Position numbers and translations under genes: made by a program
Source: Globodera rostochiensis
Lineage: Eukaryota > Nematoda > Chromadorea > Rhabditida > Heteroderidae
NCBI GenBank assembly: GCA_018350325.1
Contig: JAEVLN010000004.1
Location: forward strand, 62,001-126,000
Length of the DNA: 64,000 nucleotides
Direction of reading: 5' to 3'
In this document: positions 24,430 through 36,173 of the stretch, in pieces
Layout: each line of letters opens with the position of its first letter
How positions within the stretch are numbered: position 1 is the stretch's first letter
Notes under the pieces: generated by a model
What the model saw: only the letters and a program-made list of their open reading frames with translations
Databases searched by the model: none
Told to the model about the DNA's origin: nothing

Positions 24430-27400
24430 TATGCCCTATAAATTCCCGGGTTTTGATGGTTCGTCGCTCTGTTTTGCCCAACATAAAAAGGTCCTCGTCC
24501 ATCCCACCTGAACGCTTTCACCACTCGTTCGGTGCGCAGTGCCGTCACTCGTCCAGCGAAAGTTTCGCGTTGATGGCCATTCGTAGAGCATGCATCGGTG
24601 CAGTGCATGTTGCTGAACCGTGTCGCCCCTTCCTGCCCTTCCCGTCGTCGTTGGCATTGTACGGCGACAGCTCACCAGCTCAGTGACCACCACATCGCCG
24701 CCCATGTCCGTGTTAGTAACGGCTGCAAGGATTGGACGATGTAAAGACAAAAAAATCTTAAAAAAAAAATCCTTATCACACTTTGGTGAACAGCGGCTGC
24801 TGTCCGATCACGCGGGCCGTTGATCATCCGGAATGGCGTTGGCCGATGGGCTGCTACCAATTGTTGCTAAAATAAAAAAAAAACAAAATTTTTCTAGAAT
24901 TTTTAGAAAATTTTCTTCCCACTTTTTGATTATATCACTAAATTTCAAATTGACTACTTGATTCTGATCCAACTGCTGCTGTTGGTGGTGTTGCGAGTTG
25001 GTTGTACTGTTTGAATTTGATGATGGTGGTTGCGGTGCTGCAGCAGCAGGAACTTTTCGCGCGTGTTGATGCTGTTGTTGTTGATGTTCTTCTTGTTGCT
25101 TTTTTTTTGCCACCTCCGAACGCAACAGTGTCAACCGGGTGCGCAAATTGGAATTTTCCTGCTGCAAAAAAATGGCGTAAATTTGCATTTTAAAACAAAA
25201 AAATTGATCAAAATTAAAAATTTTTTTCATAACGCGGACACGGACCTCAGCAGTGACGAGCTGTCTTTCCAACTTTTTGATCCGCATTATGTTGTCCGTG
25301 TACGACTGTTCCCGAACCCGAACTTCGCCCTCCAACTCGCGCACTCGAGTGCGCCACTCGCTGGCCCGTTGGGAGCCCAACGCGTCCTTGGACTTCAGCT
25401 TGGTCAACTGCATTTTTAGAAAATTGAAACAAATTTCACACATTTTCTAAGCCATGAAAATGTCATCAAAAAGTTTGAATGAATTTCAATTAAACCTCCT
25501 GCTCCAACTCCTTGAGGCGGTCCGCGTCCTTTTTGCCCATTCGTTTCTCACGCTCCGCGTGCAGTTCGGCACGCACTTTGGCAATCTGTGCCCATTCGTC
25601 CGCCTTGCGCTCGTTGAATTTGGATATCTCTGCGTTCAGCTGCTCCCATCTGGCGTCCTGTTCTTCTGTTTGGCGCTCAAAATACTGAAAACAAAACAAA
25701 CAAAATATGGGAAACATTTCACAAATCATTTTCAAAAATTGTTTCTCCAAGCTAACAGAAATCGGCCAAAACGTTTATTTTAATAAAAATAAAACAAAAA
25801 AAAATCCCCGGCGATGTCTACCAACACCAATGAACTCTAAAAGCTAAACAAATTACCTAAAAAACAAAGTAGCAAACGCAAAAAAAAACAACAAAAAAAA
25901 ATTTAGAAAATTTTGGCATCAAAAATAACCCCAATTTTACGACTTTTTTGTTGTTTTATATGATTTTTTTTTGGTCCAAAACCCCCAAAAATTCAGTAAC
26001 ATACAATCTTTTCCACATGTCTGTGCCGCGCCTTGGCCCAGTCCCACTGGGCGATCACGTCGCGCAGCTGCGTGATCAAGCTGGTCACCGCCCGTTGATC
26101 AGCAGCAGAAGCAGCAGTTGTTGCCACCTGTTGCTGCTGCTGTTGTTGGTCATCAAGCAGTGCAGACACGAGTCGGTCCAGATCCAGCTCGCCCTCCTCG
26201 GGAATCGGCGAAATTTGATGTCCACCCGGTGTGGTGGGCCTAAAAAAAAATTTGTGTCTGCTCTTTGTTAGATCGTTTTTTTTTTGTATTTATTTATATC
26301 AAAGGAATCTCTCAAAAATTTCGAAATAATGTATTTAAAATTTAACCGGGAGTTTGAAGAAGAAACAAAAAATCATTTTTCAAAGTTGATAAAAAGATTT
26401 TTGTAGAGGTATTCAAGGCTCAATTTCGAACGCCGGACTCAAATTCGATCAATTTTTTGAAAAATTCAAAAAGTTTCAAAAGTAAATTTTAGCCTCAAAA
26501 AGCATGAATTCGATCTTTACTTGCCTTTTCGTTATAATTTAGTGCATTTTGGAACAATTTCGAGGCCAAAATTAATTTTTGAAAATTTTTTAATTTTCAA
26601 AAAATTGTTTGAATTCAGATGCTGCGGGGTTCGAAATTGACCCTCTTTTTTTTTTGTTTCTCCTCTAATCAGTAGTGATCAGATGGACGGACGACTGACT
26701 TTAACAATTGTTTCTTGTTATGTGGCGTGCTTTGAAACATCGGACGCGCTTTTTGAACGCTGAGCGGCGGCGGCGGCGGCTGCAGAGGCCGCGACGGCAG
26801 TGGGCGAAGTTCGGACTGCTTGAAGTCCGGCACTTTGAGAGGCTGAAAATTAAGACAACAAATTGATACCCCTCTCCAGAAATGAATTTTCCAAAATCCG
26901 CCACCCCCTCCCCACCAAAAATACCATCAAAAAATTAAAAAAATTTTAGATGTACTGCTCCAATTCAATTCGAGGGTTGTCAAAGTCGCCAAGCTAAAAG
27001 TGATTTGAGTCGTTTAGCTTCCCATCCTACATATTTTTTCATTAAATTCTGACCAAAATGTCTTTAGTTGGAATTAATAAAAAGGAGTAACTTGGAGGAC
27101 AAGAAAAAAATTCAGAAAGCATCAAAAAATTTTTGGAAAAAAAAAAATTCCGACCGCCATCAATGTCGTGGTTGAGGAGGTGCGCGGTGTCGTCTTTGGC
27201 GCCGCTCGGCTGGCCGACAACGACGATGGACGAGGCGCGGGTGACGAATGTGTGCTGCTGTGCAGCTGCTGCCGCTCAGTGCTTCCACTACTGATGATGG
27301 AGGGCGAATTTTGCAACAAACGCTGGTAGGACAGCTCGACCGGCACGTCACTGCCGTCCTCCGCCTCGCCGTCGGCCATTCCCTGTCGCATGAACGCCTC

Positions 27401-27795
27401 ATGGGACGGCAATTGCAAAGTCTGTGCATGGACAAACCAAATGAGGTGTACTGCTCGATGATGCGGTCCCTGTGTCCCAACTACACTAATTCTTCAAGAA
27501 AAATATATTTTTTGGCTATTTTTGATGGCGATAACCCCAAACTGGACTTGCGCGAGTCCCGCCTCCCAAAATCGGTTGCTAATTCGGGATCTGGACACCA
27601 CGAAATTCTCGGGATTTGTGCTGGGACCGCCACCTGATCATGCGCCTCCCCACCGTCGTCGTCGTCCACCTCCTGTATGGACGGTTGATTCCGCGGCTGT
27701 CGCTGGTCTGGAGGCGCGCCACGCTTTGCCGAGCCGTTCAGCTGCTTCTCCAACCGCTCAAATTGCAGCAACGAATTCTCAGAGCTGTTGTTCAT
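24430..27795 (-). CDS. Large coiled-coil protein, SAS-4/CPAP-like architecture (tentative)
   Basis: Starts at ATG 27795 (MNNSSENSLLQFERLEKQLN). Later exons on the minus strand read: acidic/proline segment (QEVDDDDGGEAHDQ), 27122-27430 Ser/Pro-rich (LPSHEAFMRQGMADGEAEDG), 26720-26850 (DFKQSELRPLPSRPLQPPPP), 26020-26240 with poly-Gln, 25500-25685 coiled coil (NERKADEWAQIAKVRAELHA), 25230-25410 coiled coil (VRELEGEVRVREQSYTDNIM), and 24910-25170 coiled coil with Gln-rich linker (NSNLRTRLTLLRSEVAKKK). A low-complexity N-terminus, central coiled coils and a possible downstream glycine-box domain would suit a centriolar SAS-4/CPAP protein, but no single motif proves it. The part between 24430 and 24880 has competing frames. 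The 26400-26650 repeat sits in an intron. Confidence 0.55.
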
Positions 27796-28231
27796 TGCTT
27801 TACAACCAATAAAATTTTTTTTTTTGGCACAACAGCACAATGTGTAAAATGTTCGACTGGACCACACAAATTTCCCGAAAATTTACAAAAATGTATTTTG
27901 TGATGACAAGGTCAACAAAATTTTCAACGATTTTTAGAATTACCATATCAATAATCCGTCATCCAAAATGGCCAAAAGGTGATTATATCTGAATTCTGCA
28001 TGTTCAGTTTACAAATTTTGCTACTTTTTTTACAAAATAGACCAACATTTCACACAAAAAAGCATGAAAAAAAGGTGAAAAATATTGAATTGATGATCGA
28101 GCTTTACTTAAATAATAAATGTGAAAGGAATGAATGAATGAACAAAAATCGTTTTTTTTTCGCAAAAATTGGAAATGAAAAAGTCAACAAAAAAAAGCGC
28201 ATCCATCCGACGACGACTCACTCACTCGCAT

Positions 28232-28741
28232 TCACTGTTCACCCTCATCAGCAGCCGAAATCCACAAAACGTTGTTGCATCTGTGTAAATGAGGGGGTTT
28301 CAACATATGTTTTCAAGTTAGGATAGTGAGTCCGGGACCGGGACGAAATTTGGTCTCGGACAAAAAAATAATAATTACAACAACAGCAACAAACCTAATC
28401 AAAACCTCGCCCAGCGCGCCGGTGTTTGTGCCGTCAATGTACTCCTCCGTATTGGCCAAGTGGAGGTTCATGTAACCGTCCACCGACATCAAAATTCCTG
28501 AAAATGTCCTATTATTCAAAAGGCACACAAATATCTTCCTGGAAAAAAGATGGCAAAATTCAGTCAATTTTTTTTGTCATTAATTTTTCCATAAATTTTT
28601 AAGTGATTTTGAAGACTAACAAATAGAAAACTTGCCACGGTACTCCATGCCCCATTTGAGTTTGCAAATGATCGGTTTCCCGGTCATATTGTTCAAGAAC
28701 GGCTTTGGGTTAAGGGGTTGGATAACGCCGGTTGATGCCAT
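28232..28741 (-). CDS. SNRPF: Small nuclear ribonucleoprotein F (SmF)
   Basis: Three exons, 28636-28741, 28395-28497 and 28232-28280 (TGA), give exactly 85 residues (human SmF 86). It starts [20 protein letters not shown]. Sm1 motif: LKWGMEYRG...[16 protein letters not shown]; Sm2: [14 protein letters not shown]. SmF is one of seven proteins forming the Sm ring on spliceosomal U1, U2, U4 and U5 snRNAs. Intron 1 is GC-AG (CCGTG then GCAAGT; acceptor TTTTCAG), and the splice restores the expected [12 protein letters not shown]. The short C-terminus EGEQ is acidic, as in homologues. Confidence 0.97.
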
Positions 28742-28759
28742 TCAAAAAGATTTAAGCAC

Positions 28760-29830
28760 GTCTGATCTAATCAAATTTTGATTAGTATATTTCAAAATTT
28801 GTTTAAATTTTTAAAAATACGATAAATGGGGGGCCTGGACGCCTCGGCGCCCCACTGGCTACGGGTCAGGCCACGATAAATTTGCATAGTTTAAATATTG
28901 ACAAAGAAAAACTGAAATTTTTTGTTGATAAAATTGCCATTTTCTTTGAATCTTTTGATAAACACAATGCCAAATCATGAGTTGCGTTGTTAAATTTCAC
29001 AAATTTTGAACACTCCAACTGAACGGCTATTTTTAATTTTTAAGTACTACTGTCCATTTTCAAGCACTGTACATACTTGCCTTGCCAGTACATCCGGGGG
29101 GCCCTGGGTTAATGTGGGTCATTAGGACCGTTTTAAGTAAAATGGTTGAAGAAAATTCAAGCGGAAGAAATAAAGGTTTGGGGTTTGCTCAAAGCCACCA
29201 CAACACCGGAACACCTCTATCTCTTCAGATTTTTCCCCGGCGGCGCCTATCGGCACCGCCGGGCCCTCGCATTCGTAAAAACTTCAAAAAAAAGGTACCG
29301 TATTTTTAAATTTTGGTTGAATATTTCTTAACAAATTGAATAAAAAATTCAAAAATTTCTCGGCGGCGCCTATCGGCACCGCCGACCCTCGGAGGAGGAG
29401 GGGAGTAGTGCCAGCGTATGCGCAACATTCAGCACTACATAAACGAAAGCAGCGTCATGTCGCTGGTGATGCACGCAAAAGAGTTGGGCGTGGTCAAATA
29501 TCAAAGTTGGGGGGAAAAAAGCGGGCAAAACAAAGTTTTTGGGTCCTGCTCCGAGTTAGAGATATTACATAAATACAAACAAATCGTTTCGATTAATTTA
29601 AAAATTTTGAGCACCAAAAAAATAAAAATATGAACATTTTTCCTTATAACTCGAGAATAAATGTATTAATTTATAAGTAGGGCCTACGACTTTTAGGACT
29701 GATAATACGAAAAAAAAACGAAATTTCTTTCGTTTACCCCTGGTCTAATTTTATATGTTTTAAAAATGCCATCTTTTTAATTTTTTAGCTAATTGGAATC
29801 ATTACAATCATTTGGATTAGCAACAAAAAA
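28760..29830. other. Intergenic between SNRPF and the 29.8-kb gene
   Basis: AT-rich sequence with two copies of the GGCGGCGCCTATCGGCACCG module (about 29236 and 29360). A fragment at 29400-29530 is open on the plus strand (ISALHYINESSVMSLVMHAKE-like), which I cannot assign. No promoter element recognised. Confidence 0.4.
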
Positions 29831-29833
29831 CAA

Positions 29834-31842
29834 ATGTCGGACAATCCGAAGAAAGTGGAGAAACAATTGGAAGAAATGTGAGTTTTGCCTTATTTTTTTG
29901 GGCTCAGGGGAATTCCCCCGCCCTAATGTGGAGTTGTCAATTGCGGCACCCATCAGGGATGGGCGGAATTCCGTTGTTTTTGGGCCCTTTTTTCCGTTAA
30001 AATGCCCTTTTTAACGGAAAAAAACGCGAAAAATATACACCTCTAAGGATGGAATTTTAAAGGATGTGAATCAAATTTGGTTGTGGTATAATGGTGAGTG
30101 GTGGGGACAGTTTAAGTGTGTGTGGGTGGGGGCTAGATCTCCGACTATGTTAGTGATTTTTCTGACTTTTTCTGAACATTTACGGTGGTGTAAACAATTT
30201 AAAAATCTTTTAACTTTTTTTAATTTAAAAACAAATATTTTAGATGACAATTTATAAGTTTTTTATTCAGTTTTTGTTGGAAGAAAGCAAAAAACGTGGA
30301 GGAGGGCCCTTTGTTTTGCAACATTCTTAATTTTTGGACCAATTTTCTTAAGCAAATCTTCAAGAAAATTTTCCCGGCGGCGCCGATCGGTGCCGCCGGA
30401 CCTTTGCCACTTCTAAAAAACTACAAAAAATTGCTGTATAAAGCTTTAAATAGAATTAGAAGGCCGCTGAAAAAAAGACATCCTACAAAATTTTAAAAAA
30501 TAATTACTGTTAATATTTCAAAAAATATTTAATAAAATAATTATTTTAAAAAATAATTTTTTATTTTATTTGAAAAATTTTCCGTTGTTTTTGGTCCTTT
30601 TTCCGTTTTCCGTTAAAAAAATATATTTCGATTGTTTTTGGCCCTTTTTCCGTTTTCCGTTAAAAAAATATTTCCGTTTTTTTAAAATAAATTTCCGCCC
30701 ATCCCTGGCACTCATTTTGAGGCTAAAATTGATTTTTGAAAATTTTTTCCCCGTATTTTCAGTTCCATTTGTGCCGACCTTTTGTTCGAAGTCTTCGAAT
30801 TCTGTGACGCTTTTGTGCTCGGACTGAAAGTGGCGCTTCTCAGCGATCGTTTTGACTTTTTGGTGGACGCGCATTTTAATTCGAGGGAATGGTCGTTGGG
30901 CGATTTGGAAATTAAAGGAGTTCACGGAAAGGGCGCTGAAATTGGCAAATACGCTAACTGCTGGGATTACGAGCGTTTTCTGCCAATTCCGCAAGAGCCG
31001 TTTCCCGACAAAGTGATCGGATTCGAACGGCTTGAAATAAGGTACTAATTGTCGGTTTAAGCTGCTTGGAAGCCATTAACAGTTTATTCCTCATGTTTTG
31101 TTCAATTTGACGACTTTAAGCTACATCGCCGGAAGTGTCATCGAATTTCTCAAAAGCATTCGCCCCAGAGCGATCATTCTTTCCATCAAAACATCATCCG
31201 CCGAAAAGCGCAGTTGGGAAATCATTTGGCACCGGATTTGGCCATTGATCAATGACAACACTTGCGGATTTATTATGAGTTCCTCCGATCTCGACCATTT
31301 GCGCCAATTCTCTCCGGCCGTTCTCGGCGATTGTGCAAAACTCCGATGGATCCAATCCTTTGACGTTTTTCCCGAGTTCCCGGCCGATGACAGTGCCGGC
31401 GCTTCTGCTGGTCAGGCGTTGGCCAAATGGTTGCACACGCCCCGCGGGGATGGATTTCCGAAGAAGTTGGAATGCGAAGATTGTTCGACAGAAAGAATGG
31501 AAAGACTCAAACTGGTGATTTTTTGAATTTGTTTTATTTACTGTTTTAAATTTTTTTCATTCCTCGTAAGGAATTTTTGCAATCAATTGACGCGGTCAAT
31601 TTCATTCTCATTTTTTGGAGTAATTCTGTGGACATTGTGCCATTTGAATTGAAGAACAATTTGACGGGGGAGCGATTGGAGTTGCGACGCTTTGACGAAT
31701 ACAATTGGCTTTTGGTTCGTTGTCCGATTGAGCGAGACGAAGCGAAATGGGCCAAGTGGGAAAAGGAGGCAGCGGAGTTCGGTTGGAGTGCGTGGAATGC
31801 ATCAACATTAACTTCTGGGACAGTGACATCGGCGACAGGTAA
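29834..31842 (+). CDS. Cyst-nematode expanded-family protein (F-box-associated-like), probably 3' frameshifted
   Basis: Exons 29834-29877, 30763-31041, 31121-31514 and 31571 to about 31842 join in phase. Landmarks: [35 protein letters not shown] (F-box-like leader), [117 protein letters not shown]. From memory this set is typical of a large Globodera family of unknown function. After WSAWN at about 31797 the expected [14 protein letters not shown] ending is found only in the next frame (31801-31842, TAA), which suggests a 1-nt loss. In the unshifted frame the ORF runs to 31912. Intron 1 contains a 754-bp transposon. Confidence 0.8.
29954..30707. mobile_element. hAT-like fold-back element with CCGTTTTT-type arms, 754 bp
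   Basis: Ends CAGGGATGGGCGGAATT and (complement of right end) CAGGGATGGGCGGAAATT. The left flank GCACCCAT (29946-29953) and right flank GCACTCAT (30708-30715) form an 8-bp duplication with one mismatch. Both arms are full of 'ttccgttgtttttggtccttttt' variants. It contains one GGCGGCGCCGATCGGTGCCGCCG block. It occupies most of intron 1 of the 29.8-kb gene. Confidence 0.85.
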
Positions 31843-32416
31843 GGGCCAAATGGGACAAAAGAATTTTCAAAACTCTCAACTGACCCAAATTATTCATTAC
31901 AGCCTTTGGTAGTGAGTGAAAAAAACCTAAAAAAATAAATCTCTCAGAATGGAATTAAAAAAAACTATTGAAATTAAAAAAAAATAAAAAAACCTAAAAA
32001 AACCCCCTAAAATAAGAAACGGAAATTTGAGTGGTGTTTTGACTCGATTTTTGGGACTGACTTCATGAATGAGGGAGGAGGAGGACGAACGGAATTTGAT
32101 GGAATAAATATTTATCCGATTGATTTGTATCAGAGAGATGGGCGTCGTGAATAAAGGATACAGTTTTTATTATCCAATGTCGAAGCTAAACTTAAATAAA
32201 ATATTTTACTTGAAACTAATTTTATAATTTATAAAATATTAATCTCCCAATAACTTTCACTGGTCTGTTAGTAAACATTTCAAGTTGGATCAGATTATGT
32301 CAATGATCTCGCCCAAAATTTTTTTTCGCTCCTAATTTAATTATGTTTAATACACCAACCATCCTGGAATGGATAAAACTGAGCAAAAAACAAAGACATT
32401 TATTTATGTATCCTCT

Positions 32417-34617
32417 TCAAACGGTCAATTTCGAAAACAATCGCTTCGCGTTTGCAGTCGTCGCCCGCATAACTTCATCCAATGAAACCTGCGAAGTATG
32501 AGTCTAATTAACTTAATTAGTAGGTTATTCACACACTCCAAAAAATTTTGGGGCTCTGATCAGGTCCGGGGGCTTATGCCCTTGCGGGCATCATCTGCAA
32601 ATCAGGCATGGCCCAACCATGCTCAAATCGGACGCGTTAATTCGATCAGACCAAATTGGAGAAGTACACAGATCACCCCAATAAGTTGGGTTGCCCATCT
32701 AACCGACTAACATCCTTAATTCGAGCAATGAACTCGGCACTGAGTTTGATGTTTTTGGGCTCATTTCGTTCCCCGGGCACTGGGCCCAACACGGGCGAGT
32801 CACTCTCCAAACAAAGCTGGCTCAACGGAATTTCACGAATCAGCGCAACCTGGTAATGGTAACAACAACAAAATATATTTATAAAGTAATTAATTTATGC
32901 CGAAGAATTTTGATGACAAACCCCCCACTTAAATTCGGAATTTTATCGGAATCCTTAAAATTGAAGCAATATTTGTCAGCAAATTGAGTTTTGGTAAAAA
33001 AAAAGCCACGAAAACTCCTGGCCGTAGAGAGTTGGGCGGCACGGCTTTAACACCGTGGACCAAATTTTTGGGACAAAAAAAAAATCCGAAATTCGCAAAT
33101 TCCGGCATCGGAATTTTCACACAATTTTTCGACTATTCAGCAGCAACACCGCTCGGATTTCCGAAAACAAAAAAACAACCTGCCGGAAACGCTAATATAA
33201 AGTTGAGGAATTTTTTATTATTTAAAAAAATTTTAAATCATTTTGTTGCCCGCAACCTTTTGTTCGGAAAGCGTAAAGGACGGCGGAATGGAGAAATAAA
33301 AGCCATTTTTGATGCCGTTCCGCGCACTTTTTACATTGCCACTGAACGCATGCAGCAGCACTGCGCGCGCCCCGTGCGCGACCAACCAATCAATGGCAGG
33401 CGTGCCGGCAGAGCGCGAGTGCACGTTGCTGAAAAGTGACTAAAAACACTTTTTGCGCACAATCAAAAATTGGTGCCAAATTTACAAACCAGAGAGAAGT
33501 AAGTACTAACCGGTTTTTGGGCCCGGAATTCCGGGATTTTTTGGACATTTTTTTGGCAAAAAATTTTCACATTTAATTGAGAACTTTTTCCTGTTAATTC
33601 ATCATGTAATTTGTTTTACACGTTGTTGTAATTAGAGAAAGGACCGATCGAGATTCTCGATCGTAATCTCGAAAAATCTCGGTCGAGATTCTTCGAGATA
33701 CGAGATTTTTCGAGATTCTCGATCGGTCCTTTCTCTAGTTGTAATACATACCTATATTGCTTTTTCCTAATATACTATTCCGTTGGGAATTAAATAATTT
33801 AATTTGGTTGTTTTAAAATTTAACAAAAATTCACAGTGGCAAGTGCAATTCGTTGGCAAGTTCAATTTGTGCACGCAAAACTTTGCGTTGTTCTTCCTTA
33901 TCGATGTCGCCGTTTTTCACGTGCTGAGGCTTAAAATCGAGGCCTACCTGGCGCAAAAAAAAAAAAAAAAAAAAATCAGTGTTTTTTTTTATGCTGAACC
34001 TCTCCGACGGCGTACAATTTGTCGGAATGTGCGCGAATCCATTCCTCCACCGCGTCCTTTTTGTAGAGCGTTTCACTGCACGAGACAAAGCCGCGCTTAA
34101 ATATTTAAATTTCTGCAATTCCATGGCTAATTTTTGATCGGATTTTTTGCTTTATTTTTGTATAAAATCAAATTAAAATATTTTGAGCGATCGGAAAAAT
34201 TAGCCGACCGACCGACAGATTGCTAATTTAATTTTGAGCGAAAAAAACAATTCACGCGATGGGTTCTATGCCCTCAGAACATTAGAGAAAATCATTAAAT
34301 TTTTTGGGCGAAGTAATTTCAATTTTCAAAATTTTTTCTTTACAACTTAGGTCGGAAATGTGCCTGCCTGAACCGGATGCATTCCCAAACATGGCAAAAT
34401 GAAGTCGGGAAATTGTTGTGCCAGTGCCAAAATGCGTTCAAAATCGTCCGCAAATTCGGCCACCACCAAAGCCCCATTCACACCGTTTTGTCGCGCTCGT
34501 TCGATAACCTTTATTTTTTGCTTTTTTTAAACCAAAAAAATTTTTTTTTTTGCCACACACCTGACTGATGTCTTCATCGAAACGCTTGTCCGCCAAATGA
34601 CAATGACAGTCAATCAT
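32417..34617 (-). CDS. TATDN3: TatD-family metal-dependent hydrolase, TATDN3-like
   Basis: Start MIDCHCHLADKRFDEDISQ at 34617 carries the HxH metal motif. Following exons: about 34370-34520 (VIERARQNGVNGALVV...LPCLGMHPVQ), 34000-34100 (SCSETLYKKDAVEEWIRAHS, KLYAVGE), 33834-33951 (VGLDF plus EEQRKVLRAQIELANELHLP), about 33250-33424 (NVHSRSAGTPAIDWLVAHGA, VLLHAFSGNVKSA, GFYFSIPPSF), 32712-32849 (LCLESDSPVLGP) and 32417-32488 (VSLDEVMRATTANAKRLF, stop). The E of GE(VG)LDF, HSR, HAF and the ESDSP aspartate are the expected metal/catalytic positions. TatD proteins are 3'-5' exonucleases/DNases; the physiological substrate of TATDN3 is not settled. One intron (about 33425-33833) contains a fold-back element. 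Confidence 0.92.
33633..33737. mobile_element. 105-bp fold-back element (GAGATTCTCGATCG arms) in a TATDN3 intron
   Basis: Inverted ends TAGAGAAAGGACCGATCGAG match the complement of the right end over 20 bases. It is flanked by a perfect 8-bp duplication GTTGTAAT at 33625-33632 and 33738-33745. The interior consists of TCTCG/CGAGA iterations; there is no coding sequence. Confidence 0.92.
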
Positions 34618-34705
34618 ATTTTATGACAAAAACAGTATAACAAATTTAAAAAAAAGGTTACTGTATGGAGTAACAATTTCTTATTTGTTAATGATTCATG
34701 TTTAT

Positions 34706-34843
34706 TAGAGCTGTTCGAGACATGAAATTTACCGGGACTCGAGAGTCGAGACCGAGAAATGACCCCGAGACTCGAGACCGACCCAAAAAAACCGAGAAAT
34801 TTCTCGGTTCGAGACTCGAGACCGAGACTCTCGAACAGCCCTA
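34706..34843. mobile_element. 138-bp fold-back element (CTCGAGACCGAGA arms)
   Basis: Ends TAGAGCTGTTCGAGA and (complement) TAGGGCTGTTCGAGA, flanked by a perfect 8-bp duplication ATGTTTAT (34698-34705 and 34844-34851). Same architecture as 33633-33737 and 17876-17962 but different arm sequence. Confidence 0.9.
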
Positions 34844-34859
34844 ATGTTTATTGTAAATT

Positions 34860-36090
34860 TATATATTTGGTCTGGAATTCGATATAACTCTGATTTTTGG
34901 TATTGATAAGGATAGCGTTGCGCACAAATGTTGAAAGTGCAAGCAAATTTGCGATAAAACTCCTTTCTCTGGGTCCCCTTCCCGCGCATCCCATTTGCTG
35001 GAACTAAACAATTTTGGCAAAATATTTGGCCAATTCTTAAACAAATTCGTTACGAATTTTTATAATTTAAATCAAGAAGCCATTATTCTTGAAGAAAGGC
35101 CCCATCAAACAATATACAAACAACACCACTCCCCCCAAGGAAAATAGCAAATATTATGGCTAAAATGAAATGTAATATTTATTTATACATAAAATATTAA
35201 AGTGCCAAAATAATTTTATTATAATTTAAATATGATCAACTGTCGAAAAGTCCGCGTTGAAAATCCCTTTCTTCTGTCGAAAAGTCCTAGGGCCCATTTT
35301 TGACATGCGAAATGTCCAATGTGCGAAATGTCCTGCTGGAGCCGAACGCCATCTTTATGGGTGTGTTTTAACCCGAGTAGCCTGGATTTTTTTTCAAATA
35401 AACCCGGGCCGCCCGGTCTGATCTCAACCCAAAATCAATGGCGTTAATGCACTTTCTTCGGGCCAATTTTTCAGGAGAGCCCTGCTTCAGGGTTTCTATT
35501 TATGCACATTTCCGTGATTTTTCCACGTTTTGAGGATTTTTGTTACGTTTTTTCCACGGTTTAGCCTCGAATGGACTTTTTCTCAACCAAAAGAAGCAGA
35601 ATTCATAAAAAAAAGTTGCATTTTTGAAAATTCTTTCCTTAACAATATGCAATATAAAGAGTAAAACTTACCCCCTAAAAATCAACTTTTTATGGGAACA
35701 ACTTTTCAATTCCGATTTAACTTGCCCCCAAGCTCATAATTATTTCCTATCTCAGCCAAATTTGCTCAAAAAGGTGAAAAGCAGTGATAAATATGCTAGT
35801 CACTGATTGTTCAAGCAATTTATATTAAATTAAAGGCTTAAAAAAATTTACACTTTTTTCCACGTTTTTGCAAAAAAATTTCCACGTTTTTGAAGTCGTT
35901 TTCCACGTTTTTAGGTTTTGCCTATAGAAACCTTGCCCTGCTTCTCAAATTGGGAGAGCTTTTTTTGAATAAAGACAGGCCAATGCCACGCATTCATTTG
36001 TGCCATTGTATATTCATATAATTGTAAAGTAAAAATGACAACATCAATTCATCCATTTTGCATATCTTTTTGTTGGGGGATTATTTCTAT
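34860..36090. other. Intergenic, no supported gene; contains one element
   Basis: AT-rich. Holds the TTTTTCCACG fold-back element (35488-35935) and, at 35230-35330, a short stretch with repeated 'cgaaatgtcc / cgaaaagtcc' motifs resembling another such element. I see no exons. Confidence 0.5.
35488..35935. mobile_element. 448-bp fold-back element with TTTTTCCACG arms
   Basis: Ends CAGGGTTTCTAT and (complement) CAAGGTTTCTAT, flanked by a perfect 8-bp duplication CCCTGCTT (35480-35487 and 35936-35943). Arms carry repeated TTTTTCCACG, mostly in the same orientation, with an AT-rich non-coding centre. Confidence 0.8.
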
Positions 36091-36149
36091 TCTTTCTTTA
36101 TGCGATTTTGGACGTTATTTGTGGGGGTAATAGGGGGCTAACCAAAATA

Positions 36150-36173
36150 ATGCCAATGCCAATGCCAATGCCA
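36150..36173 (+). promoter_or_regulatory. Four tandem ATGCCA motifs (DOG-box-like) upstream of secreted protein gene
   Basis: Perfect (ATGCCA)x4 followed by ATGTCA, about 570 bp upstream of the start codon at 36744; another ATGCCA lies at 36439-36444. ATGCCA is the 'DOG box' reported as enriched in promoters of Globodera dorsal-gland effectors. The match to the motif is direct; function here is inference. Confidence 0.5.

Noticed and set aside
24016..27795. Firm identification of the coiled-coil gene as SAS-4/CPAP.
   Set aside because: Only architecture and a short ANGDRTLVLPD stretch support it; exon joins around 24430-24880 are ambiguous, so it is kept as tentative.
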